64,000 nucleotides of DNA from an uncultured Gammaproteobacteria bacterium. Lineage in GTDB: Bacteria; Pseudomonadota; Gammaproteobacteria; JAADHQ01. The notes under the pieces are model-generated. The model saw nothing but the letters and a program-made list of their open reading frames with translations, was not told the DNA's origin and did no database searches. Positions within the stretch are counted from its first letter, which is position 1, and each line of letters begins with the position of its first letter. Shown piece by piece: positions 46,529-56,310 of this stretch. The stretch is taken from contig CAMYJO010000002.1 in assembly GCA_947258755.1 (NCBI GenBank), positions 134,513 to 198,512 on the forward strand, written 5' to 3'. The translations under genes and the position numbers were made by a program.

Positions 46529-47863
46529 ATGTTTAAAAAAGCTCTGTTATTGATGTGTTGCATAATGAGCCAGCCGGCATTGGCCGTGTTGGATATCGAA
46601 ATTAGCGGTGGCGTCGTCGGCGATCATCCCATTGCCATTGTGCCGTTCGCCTGGGATGTGAAAAGTCGGGCGGGCCTCGAAGACGTCAGTAAAGTATTAG
46701 CGACAGATTTAAAAAGAAGTGGGCGCTTTGAACTGATTCCGGAAAAGAAGTTTCTCGAATTTCCGCATCATGGCGATGAGGTCGATTTCCAGAACTGGCG
46801 TTCGCTCGGTGCTGAGAGTCTTGTCGTCGGTCGTGTACGTCCCGGTAGCAATGGTCAATACCTGATCGAATTTCAATTATTTGACATTTTTAAGCGTGCA
46901 CAGGCACAAGATGCCGGGCCGGTTGAGGTGGAGTATAAGGTTAAGCAAATCATTGGTTACAGTTTGTCTTCTACTCGACAAGACTTGCGTCGTACTGCGC
47001 ACCATATGAGTGATCTGATTTACGAAGCCCTGACCGGGGAGAAAGGAATATTCACAACGCGCATTGCCTATGTTACGGCGACATCGAAAGGCAAGCAGAA
47101 AAAATATCAGTTGCGCATAGCCGATATGGACGGACAGAAACCATTTACGGTTTTAAAATCGAGTCAACCCATCATGTCGCCGGCGTGGTCACCGGATGCT
47201 CGAAAACTGGCCTATGTTTCTTTTGAGAAAAAGAAATCCCAGGTTTATGTTCAAGATGTGCTCACGGGTACGCGGCAACTGATTGCATCGTATAAGGGCG
47301 TCAACAGTGCGCCTGCCTGGTCGCCGGATGGCAATAAACTGGCCTTGACCCTGTCGCGCGCCGGCAACCTGGAAATCTATACGCTGGACTTGACTTCGCG
47401 CCTGTTAAAACGGATGACTCGCAATAGCGCTATCGATACCGAAGCGGCCTGGTCGCCGGATGGAAAATCCATTGTTTTCGTTTCCGATCGTAGTGGCCGT
47501 CCACAGGTCTATCGCATGCCGGCAAATGGTGGCCGTGCAGAGCGTATGACATTTCAGGGGAAATACAATGCGCGTCCATCCTTTTCGCCGGATGGAAAAT
47601 CCATGGCCCTGGTGCATGGGACCTCGCGGGGTTATTACATCGCGATCATGGATATCGCCTCGGGCGTTATCAATGTAGTCAGTGATGGGCGTTTGGATGA
47701 ATCCCCCAGTTTTGCTCCCAATGGGAGTTTGGTGCTATATGCGACGTCGGGCGCGCGTCGAGGAATTTTGTCAGCAGTTTCTGCAGATGGTAAGGTGAAG
47801 CAACGTCTGGTCTTGCAGCAGGGTGATGTCAGGGAACCCGCCTGGGCTCCATTTCGAAAATAA
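46529..47863 (+). CDS. tolB: Tol-Pal system beta-propeller protein TolB
   Basis: A 444-residue periplasmic protein. A signal peptide (MFKKALLLMCCIMSQPALA) precedes an N-terminal alpha/beta domain (to about 165) and a six-bladed propeller built of repeats such as PAWSPDGNKLALTLSRAGN and AAWSPDGKSIVFVSDRSG. TolB binds Pal and is pulled off by TolA. Length is near the usual 430. Confidence 0.96.
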   Translation: MFKKALLLMCCIMSQPALAVLDIEISGGVVGDHPIAIVPFAWDVKSRAGLEDVSKVLATDLKRSGRFELIPEKKFLEFPHHGDEVDFQNWRSLGAESLVVGRVRPGSNGQYLIEFQLFDIFKRAQAQDAGPVEVEYKVKQIIGYSLSSTRQDLRRTAHHMSDLIYEALTGEKGIFTTRIAYVTATSKGKQKKYQLRIADMDGQKPFTVLKSSQPIMSPAWSPDARKLAYVSFEKKKSQVYVQDVLTGTRQLIASYKGVNSAPAWSPDGNKLALTLSRAGNLEIYTLDLTSRLLKRMTRNSAIDTEAAWSPDGKSIVFVSDRSGRPQVYRMPANGGRAERMTFQGKYNARPSFSPDGKSMALVHGTSRGYYIAIMDIASGVINVVSDGRLDESPSFAPNGSLVLYATSGARRGILSAVSADGKVKQRLVLQQGDVREPAWAPFRK

Positions 47864-47875
47864 AGGAGAGGTTTG

Positions 47876-48415
47876 ATGTTTAAAAAAATACTGTTTTCTG
47901 TTTTAGTCGGTGCTTTCGTGTTGTCGGCTGGTTGTAGTTCAACAGGCGATACCAAGGGCGATGATGGCGCTGCAGTTGAGGATCGCAGCTCGGGCTCAAC
48001 AGCCACTGATGACGCCAGTAGCACGGGTTTACCCTCTGCTGGTACTTTTCAGGGAGACCCATTGGATAATCCAGCCAGCCCCTTGTCTACTCGAACCATT
48101 TATTTTGAATACGATAGTAGTGAAATCAGCCAGGAGTTCCAAAATATCATTCTCGCGCATGGACAGTATCTGGGCGGACACCAGGGGGTATCAATAACAC
48201 TCGAAGGTCATACCGATGAGCGTGGTTCACGTGAATATAATATCGGTCTGGGTGAGCGCCGAGCGCAAGCGGTCCGCCGCCTGTTGTTGTTTCAGGGTGC
48301 AGCCGACCAGCAGGTACAGGTAGTCAGTTACGGCGAGGAGAACCCTGCTCAAGAGGGTCACGATGAACAGAGCTACAGCCGCAATCGTCGTGTCGAGATA
48401 TTATATAAGAGGTAG
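47876..48415 (+). CDS. pal: Peptidoglycan-associated lipoprotein Pal
   Basis: A 179-residue outer-membrane lipoprotein, started at the ATG at 47876 after AAAGGAGAGG rather than the TTG three bases earlier. The lipobox ends at C20 (VLSAGCSS). A low-complexity Ser/Thr/Gly/Asp linker (21-60) leads to an OmpA domain with ISQEFQNIILAHG, GHTDERGSREYNIGLGERRA and NRRVEILYKR for binding peptidoglycan. It anchors the outer membrane to the wall. Confidence 0.95.
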   Translation: MFKKILFSVLVGAFVLSAGCSSTGDTKGDDGAAVEDRSSGSTATDDASSTGLPSAGTFQGDPLDNPASPLSTRTIYFEYDSSEISQEFQNIILAHGQYLGGHQGVSITLEGHTDERGSREYNIGLGERRAQAVRRLLLFQGAADQQVQVVSYGEENPAQEGHDEQSYSRNRRVEILYKR

Positions 48416-48417
48416 CA

Positions 48418-49206
48418 ATGAATAAACGCCTATATCTAATTGCCCTCAGCCTGCTACTGAGCAGCCTGTCGGTCACTGCCCAGGAGCCGCTGAGCAGGTC
48501 TGGAACACTCGGGGTAAACAGAAGCGCTGTCGAAATACTGAATCGACTTGATCAGTTGGAGAAGGAGATAAGACAGCTGCGCGGTGATATGGAGGTCATT
48601 AATCACGATTTGTCGGGTATCAAGCGTCGGCAGCGTGAGCTTTACCTTGATATAGATCGGCGTCTCAGTGCATTGGAGCTGGGTAGCGTGCATAGTGGGT
48701 CGGTAACGGATAAGGCCATTGATAATCAGCCAGTGGATGCAGAGCAGACACTAGCGCCTGCAGCGCAGCCTACGATGACTGATGCTGGCGCGCTGGTAGT
48801 GCCACCACAGCCACCGACGAGAGAGGAAAAAGATGCTTATCGCAGTGCCTTTAACTTACTCAAGGAAGGGCGGTATGAACGTTCCATCAGGGCATTCAGC
48901 AGTTTTCTGATTGGTTATCCGAAAAGTAGCTATGCTGACAATGCGCAGTATTGGCTCGGCGAAGCCAACTACGTATCGCGCAAATACCCGGCGGCGGTCA
49001 AGGAGTTTGGCAAGGTGATCTCCGCTTTTCCGAACAGCTCGAAGACGCCGGATGCGATGTTGAAGCTGGGCTTTACTCATTATGAATTAAAGCAATGGGA
49101 CAAGGCCCGGGAAACCCTGACAGCAGTCGTGCAAAAATACCCGCAGAGTACTGCTGCCAAACTGGCGCAAACACGCCTGAAGCGCATGCAAGACGAAGGG
49201 CGTTAA
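48418..49206 (+). CDS. cpoB: Cell division coordinator CpoB (YbgF)
   Basis: A 262-residue periplasmic protein with a signal peptide (MNKRLYLIALSLLLSSLSVTA, cut before QEPL), an N-terminal trimerising coiled coil (about 38-90, ILNRLDQLEKEIRQLRGDME) and three C-terminal TPRs (about 135-260, YRSAFNLLKEGRYERSIRAF). In E. coli it links Tol energy to PBP1B during septation. It is the last gene of tol-pal and is followed by a strong terminator. Confidence 0.94.
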   Translation: MNKRLYLIALSLLLSSLSVTAQEPLSRSGTLGVNRSAVEILNRLDQLEKEIRQLRGDMEVINHDLSGIKRRQRELYLDIDRRLSALELGSVHSGSVTDKAIDNQPVDAEQTLAPAAQPTMTDAGALVVPPQPPTREEKDAYRSAFNLLKEGRYERSIRAFSSFLIGYPKSSYADNAQYWLGEANYVSRKYPAAVKEFGKVISAFPNSSKTPDAMLKLGFTHYELKQWDKARETLTAVVQKYPQSTAAKLAQTRLKRMQDEGR

Positions 49207-49230
49207 AGCGCTAAACAAACCTCTGCAGCA

Positions 49231-49256
49231 AGGCGCACCTTGGTGCGCCTTTTTTT
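49231..49256 (+). terminator. Terminator of the tol-pal operon
   Basis: Stem AGGCGCAC/GTGCGCCT (49231-49238 and 49243-49250) with a CTTG loop and a run of T. Its stem is almost the same as that of the terminator after grxD at 60561-60588. Confidence 0.9.
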
Positions 49257-49559
49257 GTTTGCTCACAGCATCTACATTCATTGCCTTGCCGTCCCATTTT
49301 TGCGGAGGACATAAGCTTATTTTTTAAATTTTTTTAAGGTTTTGTTGCGACGCTTATTTATCTCCGTGTTAAACTAAAAATAATAGTAAAAACAATAATA
49401 TATTAAACTTTTCTTAGCCGCTTATGCGCGCGTTGCAGGCACCTGGAGCCACGTTTAGGTCTGATAATACCTTTCCACATAAAAATAATGGTAAATAAAT
49501 CGCAACGATCTGCCGTTTATCCACCTAGTGATTGAACATAATTAGACAGGACTGGGCAA
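49257..49559. other. AT-rich leader region before the chemoreceptor gene
   Basis: This 303-base spacer has runs of A and T (49318-49410) and no coding signal. TAAACTTTTCTTAGCCGCTTAT near 49406 has parts of a sigma-28 flagellar promoter, but the spacing is too short by several bases. No ribosome site better than GACAGGACTGGGC before 49560 is seen. Confidence 0.4.
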
Positions 49560-51584
49560 ATGGGAAAACTGTTTTCAAAATTTACTATTAATCAAAAGAT
49601 CTGGGGCGGCTTTGGCTTGCTACTGATTATCCTGAGCGTGGTGTCGGCAGGCAGTATAATGGGTCTGTCATCGACGCAGAGCAGTATCAAGAAAGTCGTC
49701 AGTGACGTGCAACCGACACTGGTGGTCTCTCTGGAACTAGCGCAGGTTCTGGATAGCTCGGCCCAATCCCTCGGTTTCTATTTATTGAGTCTGGAAGAGG
49801 CCGACAAGAAAGCCTATCAGGAAAGCCTGAACCAGGTTGGTACGGTGCTTACCAGTCTGAAGCAGCAAAAACCGATTATGGACAGCGCAGAGATGAAACA
49901 GCTGGTCGCCAGTATTGAAACACGCACCCAGAAATACCAGTCTTACCAGGGACAGATGTTTAAATACGCAGCGTCACAACCGGCCAACATGCCCGCTGTT
50001 GCCATTACCAGTAATGACATGAACCCGTTGGCCCGGACCCTGTTGCAGCAAATTGGTGTGATGTCTGGTGCGGAAATGGAGATTGATGACGAAGAGTTGA
50101 AGGCCAGTATCACTAAGGATATATACGAGCTGCGTTATGCCTATATGAATGTCCTGAATGAGATGCGCGGTTACCTGTTCTCAAGGACAGACAGTTTGAA
50201 GGCCAATCTTGGTCTGTATACCAGCAGGGTTAATGAGTTGGTGACAAAATTGAACGGCTATGGCGAGGACCTGGGTTTCGAACAGTCCGACGCGCTGGCT
50301 ATTTTTGAAAAAACCTATGCCAAGTATCAAAAATTAGTAACCCGTGTGATTGAAGCACACGGTAGCGACAAGTGGCGTAGCGATGCCTATGTGATTCGCA
50401 CGGAGCTTGGCCCCTTGCTGAAGACTATCAAGAGCGATCTGAAAACCCTAGTGACAACACTGCAAGGCATGTCTGAACAGGAAAGCACGCTGCTATTGGA
50501 TCGTGTCAATGGTTCACAGGCACTGGTCAGTACCCTGTTTATCGTAGGCCTGTTGATAGGCCTGGGTTGTGCCTTATTGATTGTGAATGTAGTCGTCAAG
50601 CCACTGAAAATTGCTGTACATGCGATGAATGATATCGCCGAGGGCGAGGGTGACTTGACCCGCAGACTGGATGCTGAGGGTAAGGATGAGATTGCTGCAT
50701 TTGGTCAGGCCTTTAACAAGTTCGCCAGTAAGGTGCATGGTGTTGTTTCCGAGGTCATGAATTCAGTGTCACAACTATCGAGTGCGGCCTCTGAATTGTC
50801 TATGGTGACTAACCAGACCAGTGATGGTGTTGCGCGTCAGCAAATGGAAACTGAGCAGGTAGCCACAGCGATGAATGAAATGACATCTACTGTGCAGGAA
50901 GTTGCCAATAATGCCGAACAGGCAGCTGAAGCGGCTAATGATGCGAATACGGCATCACAAAGCGGTAATAGCATCGTCAATGAAGGTATCAAGTCGATCA
51001 GTTCATTGGCTACTGAGATCACCAATGCATCTGATGTTATCGGCCGATTGGAAACCGATAGCGAAAATATCGGCACTGTGCTGGATGTTATTCGCGGCAT
51101 TGCCGAGCAGACCAATCTGTTGGCATTGAATGCGGCGATTGAGGCGGCACGTGCCGGTGAGCAGGGTCGCGGTTTCGCGGTAGTTGCGGATGAGGTCAGG
51201 ACCTTGGCGTCACGTACACAGGAGTCGACCCAGGAAATACAATCGATGATCGAGAAGTTACAGAGCGGTGCTCATGATGCGGTGGAAGTGATGACAGCCA
51301 GTCAAAGCCGAGCCTCTGAGACCGTTGGTCATGCCAATGAGGCGGGTAATGCACTTAATTCCATTGCCGGCTCGGTTGAAAGGATCAATGATATGAACCT
51401 GCAGATCGCCAGCGCTGCCGAAGAACAGAGTTCGGTCGCCGAGGAGATCAATATGAACGTGGTCAAGATAGCGGATATTGCCCAGGAGACTTCGGGCAGT
51501 ATGCAGCAGATCGCCAGTTCCAGTGAAGACCTGGCACGCCTGTCTACTACCCTCGATCAACTGGTGGGTAGCTTTAAAGTCTAG
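49560..51584 (+). CDS. Methyl-accepting chemotaxis protein
   Basis: A 674-residue chemoreceptor: first helix about 16-38, an all-helical periplasmic sensor of about 280 residues (HBM-like size), second helix about 323-345, a HAMP domain ([26 protein letters not shown]) and a cytoplasmic signalling domain whose hairpin tip is [20 protein letters not shown], the contact for CheA and CheW. It has no C-terminal CheR-binding pentapeptide. It is a single-gene unit with its own terminator. It may control flagella or type IV pili; the ligand is unknown. Confidence 0.93.
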   Translation: MGKLFSKFTINQKIWGGFGLLLIILSVVSAGSIMGLSSTQSSIKKVVSDVQPTLVVSLELAQVLDSSAQSLGFYLLSLEEADKKAYQESLNQVGTVLTSLKQQKPIMDSAEMKQLVASIETRTQKYQSYQGQMFKYAASQPANMPAVAITSNDMNPLARTLLQQIGVMSGAEMEIDDEELKASITKDIYELRYAYMNVLNEMRGYLFSRTDSLKANLGLYTSRVNELVTKLNGYGEDLGFEQSDALAIFEKTYAKYQKLVTRVIEAHGSDKWRSDAYVIRTELGPLLKTIKSDLKTLVTTLQGMSEQESTLLLDRVNGSQALVSTLFIVGLLIGLGCALLIVNVVVKPLKIAVHAMNDIAEGEGDLTRRLDAEGKDEIAAFGQAFNKFASKVHGVVSEVMNSVSQLSSAASELSMVTNQTSDGVARQQMETEQVATAMNEMTSTVQEVANNAEQAAEAANDANTASQSGNSIVNEGIKSISSLATEITNASDVIGRLETDSENIGTVLDVIRGIAEQTNLLALNAAIEAARAGEQGRGFAVVADEVRTLASRTQESTQEIQSMIEKLQSGAHDAVEVMTASQSRASETVGHANEAGNALNSIAGSVERINDMNLQIASAAEEQSSVAEEINMNVVKIADIAQETSGSMQQIASSSEDLARLSTTLDQLVGSFKV

Positions 51585-51606
51585 GTTCGCATTTTAGCTT
51601 GATATT

Positions 51607-51635
51607 AATGGCCCGTCCCGACGGGCCATTTTTAT
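51607..51635 (+). terminator. Terminator after the chemoreceptor gene
   Basis: Ten-base-pair stem AATGGCCCGT/ACGGGCCATT (51607-51616 and 51621-51630) with a CCCG loop and trailing T residues. Confidence 0.9.
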
Positions 51636-51698
51636 TTCTGACTATTCCATGGCGGTTATAGTCTATACTGTGCTTATATTCATTCTATCTAAAATTAA

Positions 51699-52187
51699 AT
51701 GGAGCTAATCTTACTTAGACATGCCGATACGGAATCCGGTGCCAGTTTCGCCGATGATTCACTGCGCCCACTAACATCAAGGGGACGCCAGGTCCAAGAA
51801 CAGGTTGCCAGGGAATTACATCGGCGTGGATTTAACCCGGATGTTATATTATCCAGCCCGCGCTTACGTGCGGAACAAACCGCGTGGATTACCGCACAGG
51901 TTTTGCCGGGTGATGTTACCGTCGTCGAGGTGCCGGAACTGGATGGTGGTTATGCGGTCGAGGATCTGCTGAAACGTCTGCAAAACTATCTGGATTGTCA
52001 GCGCCTTTGTTGTACAGGGCATGAACCGGATGTGACGTTCTGGACAAATGCGTTGTTGGCAACAGATCAAATGCAGGTGCCTGGTTTTAGTAAAAGTGGC
52101 GTGGCGTCTATACAGTTCGAGCGCGAGCCTGTAGTACACAGTGGCCGTTTAAATTATTTTTATACGGCAGATGATTTATTGTTGTGA
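51699..52187 (+). CDS. sixA: Phosphohistidine phosphatase SixA-like
   Basis: A 162-residue histidine phosphatase of the SixA type. The phospho-acceptor His is in ELILLRHADTESG, with the second Arg in ILSSPRLRAEQTAW and the second His in CCTGHEPDVTFW. SixA removes phosphate from histidine in phosphorelay proteins, in E. coli mainly the nitrogen PTS. It is convergent with the ABC ATPase gene, with a 13-base gap. Confidence 0.85.
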   Translation: MELILLRHADTESGASFADDSLRPLTSRGRQVQEQVARELHRRGFNPDVILSSPRLRAEQTAWITAQVLPGDVTVVEVPELDGGYAVEDLLKRLQNYLDCQRLCCTGHEPDVTFWTNALLATDQMQVPGFSKSGVASIQFEREPVVHSGRLNYFYTADDLLL

Positions 52188-52200
52188 AGTTGTGGTGCTG

Positions 52201-53247
52201 TTACTTGGCCGGAAAAGCAACCACATGATCGGCTTCGATGTTGACACAAACCTGCTCACCAATTTCATGATTATGATGACTGGGAAAAAGCGACAGTAGG
52301 GTACTGCCGGTCGCCAGCTGTAAGGTATAGAGGATCTCCGCACCCTTAAAGGCCTTTTGGCTGATAATGGCAGGGATGCTACCATTAGGGTCGTGTATGA
52401 TATCGTCCGGACGTATCAGCACATCAACCTGTGTTCCTTTCGGCCATAATAGTGTGTGTTCCGAGTTAATAATGCCCAGTTCTGTTTCCAGACTGCTTGC
52501 AGATAACACCGTGGCTCTCAAAAAACTGCCCTGACCGATAAAATCTGCGACAAAACGCTCAGCAGGTTCATGGTACAAATTATAGGGCGTATCCCACTGC
52601 AGAATGCGTCCATGCTCCATGACGCCAATGGTATCGGCAATAGCAAAGGCCTCATGTTGGTCATGAGTGACGATAATGCCGGTGATGCCGCGTTCTTTTA
52701 ATATATTTCGTACATCGACGCTGAGTCGCTCACGCAATTCAATGTCCAGATTGGAGAAGGGTTCATCCATGAGGATGATTTCAGGTTCAGGCGCCAGTGC
52801 CCGTGCCAGTGCAATACGTTGTTGCTGCCCCCCGGATAGCTCATGCGCATAGCGATGTTCCATGCCGTCCATGCCAACCAGTTCGAGTAACTGTCCAGCC
52901 GTTTGCTGTTTTTGTTGTGCCGTGAGCTTACGCAGACCAAAGCAGATGTTGTCAGCGAGGTTGAGGTGTGGAAAGAGTGCATAATCCTGGAATACCATGC
53001 CCAGTTTGCGTTTCTCTGGTGCCAATGTGAACCCAGGCTTGGAAGCGGTTATGCCACGCAGTTGTATTTGTCCGGAAAGTAGGGGCTCGAAGCCGGCGAT
53101 GGCGCGTAATACGGTTGTTTTACCGCAGCCACTGGGTCCAAGTAAACCGACAATACTGCCACGATTGACCTCAAAGGATAAGTTGCGTACAACGCTAAGA
53201 CCGCGATATTGGCATTCTATATTATCGATGTTTAGCAATGTATACAT
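52201..53247 (-). CDS. ABC transporter ATPase of the iron/polyamine/thiamine (FbpC/PotA) type
   Basis: A 348-residue ATPase with Walker A GPSGCGKTTVLRA, signature LSGGQQQRIALARAL, Walker B IILMDEPFSNLD and a C-terminal TOBE-like domain (about 240-348, VDVLIRPDDI). This layout belongs to importers of Fe3+, spermidine/putrescine or thiamine. The permease and binding protein genes are not in the window; the next gene upstream is argF, 65 bases away. It may serve a transporter encoded elsewhere. Confidence 0.85.
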   Translation of the reverse strand: MYTLLNIDNIECQYRGLSVVRNLSFEVNRGSIVGLLGPSGCGKTTVLRAIAGFEPLLSGQIQLRGITASKPGFTLAPEKRKLGMVFQDYALFPHLNLADNICFGLRKLTAQQKQQTAGQLLELVGMDGMEHRYAHELSGGQQQRIALARALAPEPEIILMDEPFSNLDIELRERLSVDVRNILKERGITGIIVTHDQHEAFAIADTIGVMEHGRILQWDTPYNLYHEPAERFVADFIGQGSFLRATVLSASSLETELGIINSEHTLLWPKGTQVDVLIRPDDIIHDPNGSIPAIISQKAFKGAEILYTLQLATGSTLLSLFPSHHNHEIGEQVCVNIEADHVVAFPAK

Positions 53248-53312
53248 AGTGGTAGCAGACTGCTCGTGAATTAATGCCTAATGTAACAATAGCTGATCGC
53301 AGTCACAAGCGC

Positions 53313-54215
53313 TCAGGTCAGCAGGAATTCCAGCAGTGCCTTTTGTGCATGCAGACGATTCTCAGCTTCGTCCCAGGCAACACTCTGTGGGCCATCGATA
53401 ACATCGGCGCTGACTTCTTCACCACGATGCGCGGGCAAGCAATGCATGAACAGGGCATCGTCATTGGCCAGGCTCATCATCTCGGTGGTGACGATAAAAC
53501 CTGCAAAGGCCGCTTCGCGTTTGGCTTGCTCCTCTTCCTGACCCATGCTGGTCCAGACGTCGGTAACGACCAGGTCTGCCTGTTGCGCGGCTTGTTGTGG
53601 TGACCTGAATATTTCGATATGTTCACGGGCATTGTTGACCACGACAGTGTCCGGATCGTAGCCTTCAGGGCAGGCGATCTTAAGCTTGAAGTCAAATTGT
53701 CGTGCGGCATTGATATAGGAATGGCACATGTTGTTGCCATCACCAATCCAGGCAACGGTTTTCCCCTGGATAGAACCACGGTGTTCGACATAGGTTTGTA
53801 CATCGGCCAGTAACTGGCAGGGGTGATATAGATCGGTCAAGGCATTGATGACCGGAACAGAACTGTATTGAGCAAACTGTTCGATCTTTTCATGTTCGAA
53901 GGTGCGAATCATGACGGCATCGAGCATGCCCGAGAGTACGCGTGCGCTGTCTTCGATGGTCTCGCCGCGCCCCAGTTGCGTATCGCGTGGCGACAGGAAA
54001 ATGGCATGGCCACCAAAATGCGCCATCGCAGTCTCGAAGGACACACGTGTGCGCGTGGATGACTTCTCGAACACCATGCCAAGCACGCGATTCTTCAGGG
54101 GTTCATAAATCTCGCCGGCCTTGTGCATGGCTTTCAGCGCTATCGCGCGATCGATGATGGATTGCAATTCGCTGGCTGACAGGTCAAGCAAGGTAAGGAA
54201 ATGACGTACAGGCAT
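53313..54215 (-). CDS. argF: Ornithine carbamoyltransferase
   Basis: A 300-residue enzyme that joins ornithine and carbamoyl phosphate to citrulline. Carbamoyl-phosphate contacts: [10 protein letters not shown] (52-61, the STRTR motif) and HPCQLLAD; ornithine contacts: [11 protein letters not shown] near 261. Length matches the anabolic enzyme. It lies 19 bases after argD on the same strand, forming an arginine operon. Confidence 0.95.
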   Translation of the reverse strand: MPVRHFLTLLDLSASELQSIIDRAIALKAMHKAGEIYEPLKNRVLGMVFEKSSTRTRVSFETAMAHFGGHAIFLSPRDTQLGRGETIEDSARVLSGMLDAVMIRTFEHEKIEQFAQYSSVPVINALTDLYHPCQLLADVQTYVEHRGSIQGKTVAWIGDGNNMCHSYINAARQFDFKLKIACPEGYDPDTVVVNNAREHIEIFRSPQQAAQQADLVVTDVWTSMGQEEEQAKREAAFAGFIVTTEMMSLANDDALFMHCLPAHRGEEVSADVIDGPQSVAWDEAENRLHAQKALLEFLLT

Positions 54216-54234
54216 TAGACTATGTCCACTTTAC

Positions 54235-55410
54235 TTACTGGCTGAGGAAATCACGAACCAGTTCGCTGACCACGGTTACGATGTGGTCGGCGTCCTGTTC
54301 GCTGATAATGAGTGGTGGTAACAACCTGATGACACGTTCGGCAGTGACATTGATCAACAGACCCTTGTCTCTTGCATGGTCTACCAGTTCTGCGCAGGGT
54401 CGATCCAGTTCAATACCCAGTAACAATCCCAGGCCGCGTATTTCGGTGACACCTTCAACATCCTGCAGGGACTGTTGGAAACCCGTTAGCATACGTTTGC
54501 CTAAAGTTGCGGCATGTGTGGCATATTGGTTTTTTTCCAGTGTATCGATGACATTGTTTGCGACGGCACTGACCAGTGGATTGCCACCAAAGGTTGAGCC
54601 GTGCGTGCCGGGTTGGAATATGTCAGCGGCCACGCCCTTGCCAAGGCAGGCGCCAATCGGCACGCCATTACCCAAGCCCTTGGCCAGAGTCATGACATCG
54701 GGCTGAATGTTATTATGCTGAAATGCAAACCAGTGGCCACTTCGGCACATACCGGTCTGTATTTCGTCCAGCATCATCAACCAGCCATGTTCGTTACAGA
54801 GTTCACGGATGCCGTTCAGATAATCGCTATCCGGCATCTGTATACCACCTTCTCCCTGTATCGGTTCAACCAGAATGGCGACAACATTTTTCGAGTTCTG
54901 ACCAATCGCCTTGATCGCTTCCAGGTCATTATAAGGTGCGCGCACAAAGCCCTTGACCAGCGGTTCGAATCCGGCCTGAACCTTACGGTTGCCGGTGGCA
55001 GACAGGGTCGCCATGGTGCGTCCATGAAAGCTGCCTTCCATGACAATAATCTCGGGGTTATCGATATTCTTCTGATGGCCATACAGACGCGCCAGTTTGA
55101 TCGCGGCTTCGTTGGCTTCGGCACCGGAATTAGAGAAAAATACCTTATCCATACCGCTGAGTCGGCACAGACGCTCGGCCAATTCCTGCTGTTGTTTGAC
55201 CTGATACAGGTTGCTGGTATGAATCAGGGTCTTGCCTTGTTCACACAGGGCTGCAGTGACAGCGGGATGGGCATGACCAAGGCCGCAGACGGCAATGCCG
55301 CTCAGCGCGTCCATGTATTGCTTACCTTGATCATCCCAGAGCCAGATACCATCACCTTTTTCGAAGGTAATGCTTTGTGGCCTGTATGTACTCATCAGTG
55401 TTTCTGTCAT
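54235..55410 (-). CDS. argD: Acetylornithine aminotransferase
   Basis: I start at the ATG at 55410 (MTETLMSTYRPQSITFEKGD), since the longer frame begins with a TTG at 55434; an ATG at 55395 is also possible. The 391-residue class III PLP enzyme has SNSGAEANEAAIKLAR, the LDEIQTGMCRSG segment with the PLP-contacting Asp, and the Schiff-base Lys in TLAKGLGNGVPIGA. It makes N-acetylornithine from the semialdehyde and may also act on succinyl-diaminopimelate. argF follows after 19 bases. A perfect hairpin lies in its leader. Confidence 0.93.
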   Translation of the reverse strand: MTETLMSTYRPQSITFEKGDGIWLWDDQGKQYMDALSGIAVCGLGHAHPAVTAALCEQGKTLIHTSNLYQVKQQQELAERLCRLSGMDKVFFSNSGAEANEAAIKLARLYGHQKNIDNPEIIVMEGSFHGRTMATLSATGNRKVQAGFEPLVKGFVRAPYNDLEAIKAIGQNSKNVVAILVEPIQGEGGIQMPDSDYLNGIRELCNEHGWLMMLDEIQTGMCRSGHWFAFQHNNIQPDVMTLAKGLGNGVPIGACLGKGVAADIFQPGTHGSTFGGNPLVSAVANNVIDTLEKNQYATHAATLGKRMLTGFQQSLQDVEGVTEIRGLGLLLGIELDRPCAELVDHARDKGLLINVTAERVIRLLPPLIISEQDADHIVTVVSELVRDFLSQ

Positions 55411-55431
55411 TGCTAGCGTACTCTTGAAAAG

Positions 55432-55463
55432 CAAATGGCAGTCTCAATAGAGACTGCCATTTG
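55432..55463 (-). promoter_or_regulatory. Perfect hairpin in the argD leader
   Basis: Arms of 14 bases (55432-55445 and 55450-55463, CAAATGGCAGTCTC on the minus strand) enclose a four-base loop. On the minus strand it is followed by CTTTTC and, 22 bases on, by the argD ATG. It is too close to the gene for an ordinary upstream terminator and could attenuate or protect the arg transcript. Confidence 0.55.
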
Positions 55464-55530
55464 TGCATAAGATTATGGATATTAATAATAAAATCGGGTT
55501 TTGGCAACCATTTCGTGCCTTTACCCTAAT

Positions 55531-55559
55531 AAAAAAACCCGGTCAAGAGACCGGGTTTT
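55531..55559 (-). terminator. Terminator after the PuuD-like gene
   Basis: An 11-base-pair stem (AAAACCCGGTC with its complement, 55534-55544 and 55549-55559) with a four-base loop. On the minus strand it continues into a run of T (55531-55537), 21 bases beyond the stop of the gene at 55581. Confidence 0.9.
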
Positions 55560-55580
55560 GGCTAATATTGCCGGCTTGAA

Positions 55581-56177
55581 TTACAGCGGCATGCCACCAT
55601 TGTGGAATGAGCTGGCAGTCATGGCCAGTAACATCGGGATGGATAACATGGTGTTGGTACGTGATGCCATCAATGCGACGACCTTACCCTTGGCGATGGC
55701 TTCCGGTGTGGATTCAACCATGCCGAGAATTTTCTTCTGGTTAGGCCAGATCAATACCCAGACGTTGAACAGCATGATGGTACCCATCCAGGCGCCGAGA
55801 CCAATAACCATGGCATTTTCTTTTAACATGAAAGCATCTGCGAGAATACCGTATTTCCATAATGCTGCGGCACCTGTCAGCCAGGTCAACAGGGCTGAAT
55901 AACGGAACCAGGCCAGTGCTCTGGGGGCAACATATTTATTGATGGCTGCAGCACCCGGGCCACCGCTGTCTGCTTCGGCCAGGGCCTGGCCAACAGCCGG
56001 AACTTGGACAAAGTTGAAGTAATAGAGTAGGCCAATCCAGCATACGCCGACAATGGCATGGACCCAGATAGTCCATTCATTCATGTTGCCGTTACCTGTT
56101 TTCATGGCAAAGACCATGATAAGAGCAAGGACGATACCTGCGATGATCGTGCCCGGTATGGATTTTAAAGGATTCAT
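55581..56177 (-). CDS. PuuD-like (Urate_ox_N) integral membrane protein without cytochrome domain
   Basis: A 198-residue protein with about five helices. Sequence features are WTIWVHAIVGVCWIGLLYYF, KYVAPRALAWFRYSALLTW and MLFNVWVLIWPNQKKILG, which match the membrane part of urate hydroxylase PuuD (Urate_ox_N family). Full PuuD has a C-terminal cytochrome c domain near 400 residues; that domain is absent here. The His in the first helix could bind haem. It diverges from hyuB. Urate oxidation is possible but unproven for this short form. Confidence 0.6.
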   Translation of the reverse strand: MNPLKSIPGTIIAGIVLALIMVFAMKTGNGNMNEWTIWVHAIVGVCWIGLLYYFNFVQVPAVGQALAEADSGGPGAAAINKYVAPRALAWFRYSALLTWLTGAAALWKYGILADAFMLKENAMVIGLGAWMGTIMLFNVWVLIWPNQKKILGMVESTPEAIAKGKVVALMASRTNTMLSIPMLLAMTASSFHNGGMPL

Positions 56178-56310
56178 AAAAACTCTCCGCTATTGTTATA
56201 AAAATTAGCCCACTGAAATGATCGAGTATTGGCGAACATTATATGCAGGCCGACAAGGATTGCAATCTGATTTTATTCTGTTGTGCCCTAAGCAATGCTA
56301 TTATGACTGC

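Noticed and set aside
49406-49427. Sigma-28 flagellar promoter before the chemoreceptor
   Set aside because: TAAA and GCCG elements are present, but only 9 bases lie between them instead of about 15.
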